From positions 257 to 15,950 of the forward strand of contig JASCIV010000342.1 in assembly GCA_030374735.1 (NCBI GenBank): DNA of 15,694 nt, written 5' to 3'. A program made the translations under genes and the position numbers. This DNA is from Gracilaria caudata. Taxonomy: Eukaryota > Rhodophyta > Florideophyceae > Gracilariales > Gracilariaceae. Each line of letters opens with the position of its first letter. The first letter of the stretch is position 1. Below, in pieces: positions 15,136 through 15,694 of this stretch. The notes under the pieces were generated by a model. The model saw only the letters and a program-made list of their open reading frames with translations. It did not search any database and had not been told where the DNA came from.

Positions 15136-15694
15136 ATGATCATACTTCAAGTACTGATATTGTCTCTGATTTCAACCACTAGTCTTTCTAATGACTGCAT
15201 ATTCAACACAAGTGCTTCTACCTTAAATGCTGCATCAGACCTTGCGCTCAGCGGCGCCACAACTGAAGACGATTGGACCATAGTGAGGTATGCCTCCCCA
15301 GCACTGCGGCGCATACCGAATCAGGCAATCGACGGTCGTCCCCCGGAGTTCTTCGACGCCCTTTTCAATCGCCGACATAATTCTCTGTCGTATATGTGGG
15401 TGTCGGCATCAAACTCAGCACGCACAGGAGCAGCATTAGCACACCTTGTGTCATGCAGTACAGAAATGTATGCCAGATCGGACGACGCTAGTCGTCACTC
15501 TCTATGCGTTTCAGCGGTCTCGGGCGATCAGACGAGTCAATCTCTGGACGAGAGATGCAGCGCTCACATCACAACACAGTTGCTTATCGGGGTCGACAAC
15601 GATAGCAATCGACCAAATCGAACTGGAACCCAAGCTTGCTGGTGCGAGACTGCCTGCACCACTCTAGGAGCCTCATTTGAGGACACATCAAACG
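15136..15694 (+). CDS. Orphan secreted/membrane protein, copy B (partial, 3' end outside)
   Basis: The frame is open from the ATG at 15136 to the window edge (186 codons plus one base). It encodes the N-terminal part of the same orphan protein as copy A: a signal-peptide-like start MIILQVLILSLIS and then the cysteine-bearing ectodomain. Cysteines 21, 107, 124, 141, 168, 170 and 174 are all kept. Fifteen of 186 residues differ from copy A, mostly conservative changes such as I/V, F/Y and D/E, and there are no gaps. An in-frame TAG about 21 nt upstream of the ATG (near 15113) fixes the start. The C-terminal membrane passes would lie beyond the window. Whether the whole gene is intact cannot be seen. 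It is divergently oriented to copy A, 5.8 kb away. Confidence 0.78.
   Translation, partial: MIILQVLILSLISTTSLSNDCIFNTSASTLNAASDLALSGATTEDDWTIVRYASPALRRIPNQAIDGRPPEFFDALFNRRHNSLSYMWVSASNSARTGAALAHLVSCSTEMYARSDDASRHSLCVSAVSGDQTSQSLDERCSAHITTQLLIGVDNDSNRPNRTGTQACWCETACTTLGASFEDTSN

Larger units (their letters stand above)
14850..15694 (+). repeat. Right arm of the inverted duplication (copy B side)
   Basis: Matches 8729-9528 in inverse orientation, starting near GTCAT at ~14852 and the 18-mer ACCAGACGAGTCGTCTCG at 14860-14877. Relative to the left arm it has ~60 extra bases between that 18-mer and the TATA region. It continues past the window end. Confidence 0.88.

Noticed and set aside
15446..15667. 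73-codon + strand frame near the window end
   Set aside because: It is an out-of-frame shadow of copy B; the same shadow occurs in copy A because the underlying DNA is duplicated.
1..15694. tRNA, rRNA and CRISPR features
   Set aside because: I saw no cloverleaf with conserved T-loop bases, no rRNA core motif and no regularly spaced direct repeats with unique spacers.

Overview
The window looks like nuclear DNA of a small, intron-poor, plastid-bearing eukaryote, most plausibly a unicellular alga. The reasons are: ATG-initiated single-exon genes without bacterial ribosome-binding sites; a J-less DnaJ-type zinc-finger protein with a transit-peptide-like N-terminus; decayed copies of two eukaryotic genes (cytosolic-type HSP70 and the spliceosomal U1-70K protein); and TATA-type promoters. 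A red microalga would fit, but that is inference and the sequence does not prove it.

Left part (1-7100): two tandem class I SAM-dependent methyltransferase paralogues (361-1212 and 2837-3688, both 283 aa) are followed by a flavin-containing monooxygenase with an N-terminal membrane anchor (5095-6981). All three are on the + strand. The spacers contain palindromes, GATTGC/GCAATC-rich patches and, upstream of the monooxygenase, a dense series of perfect hairpins. Two methyltransferases beside an FMO could serve a shared small-molecule pathway, but nothing in the sequence fixes the substrate.

Middle and right part (7850-15694): two copies of an unrecognised secreted, cysteine-containing, roughly four-pass membrane protein form a large inverted duplication. 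Copy A is on the - strand (7854-9287) and copy B on the + strand (15136 to the window edge). They point away from each other and share TATA-bearing upstream sequence. The ~5.3 kb between the arms holds one apparently live gene, a plastid-type zinc-finger protein (10535-11098). It also holds a frameshifted U1-70K pseudogene (9640-10007, -), a broken HSP70 pseudogene (12613-13965, -) interrupted by a 665-bp insertion flanked by 6-bp direct repeats, a MITE-like structure, and a diverged tandem duplication (14275-14839).

The most unusual items are the A/B orphan family with its inverted duplication, and the HSP70 pseudogene whose insertion excises cleanly on paper and carries an inverted copy of adjacent HSP70 codons at one end.
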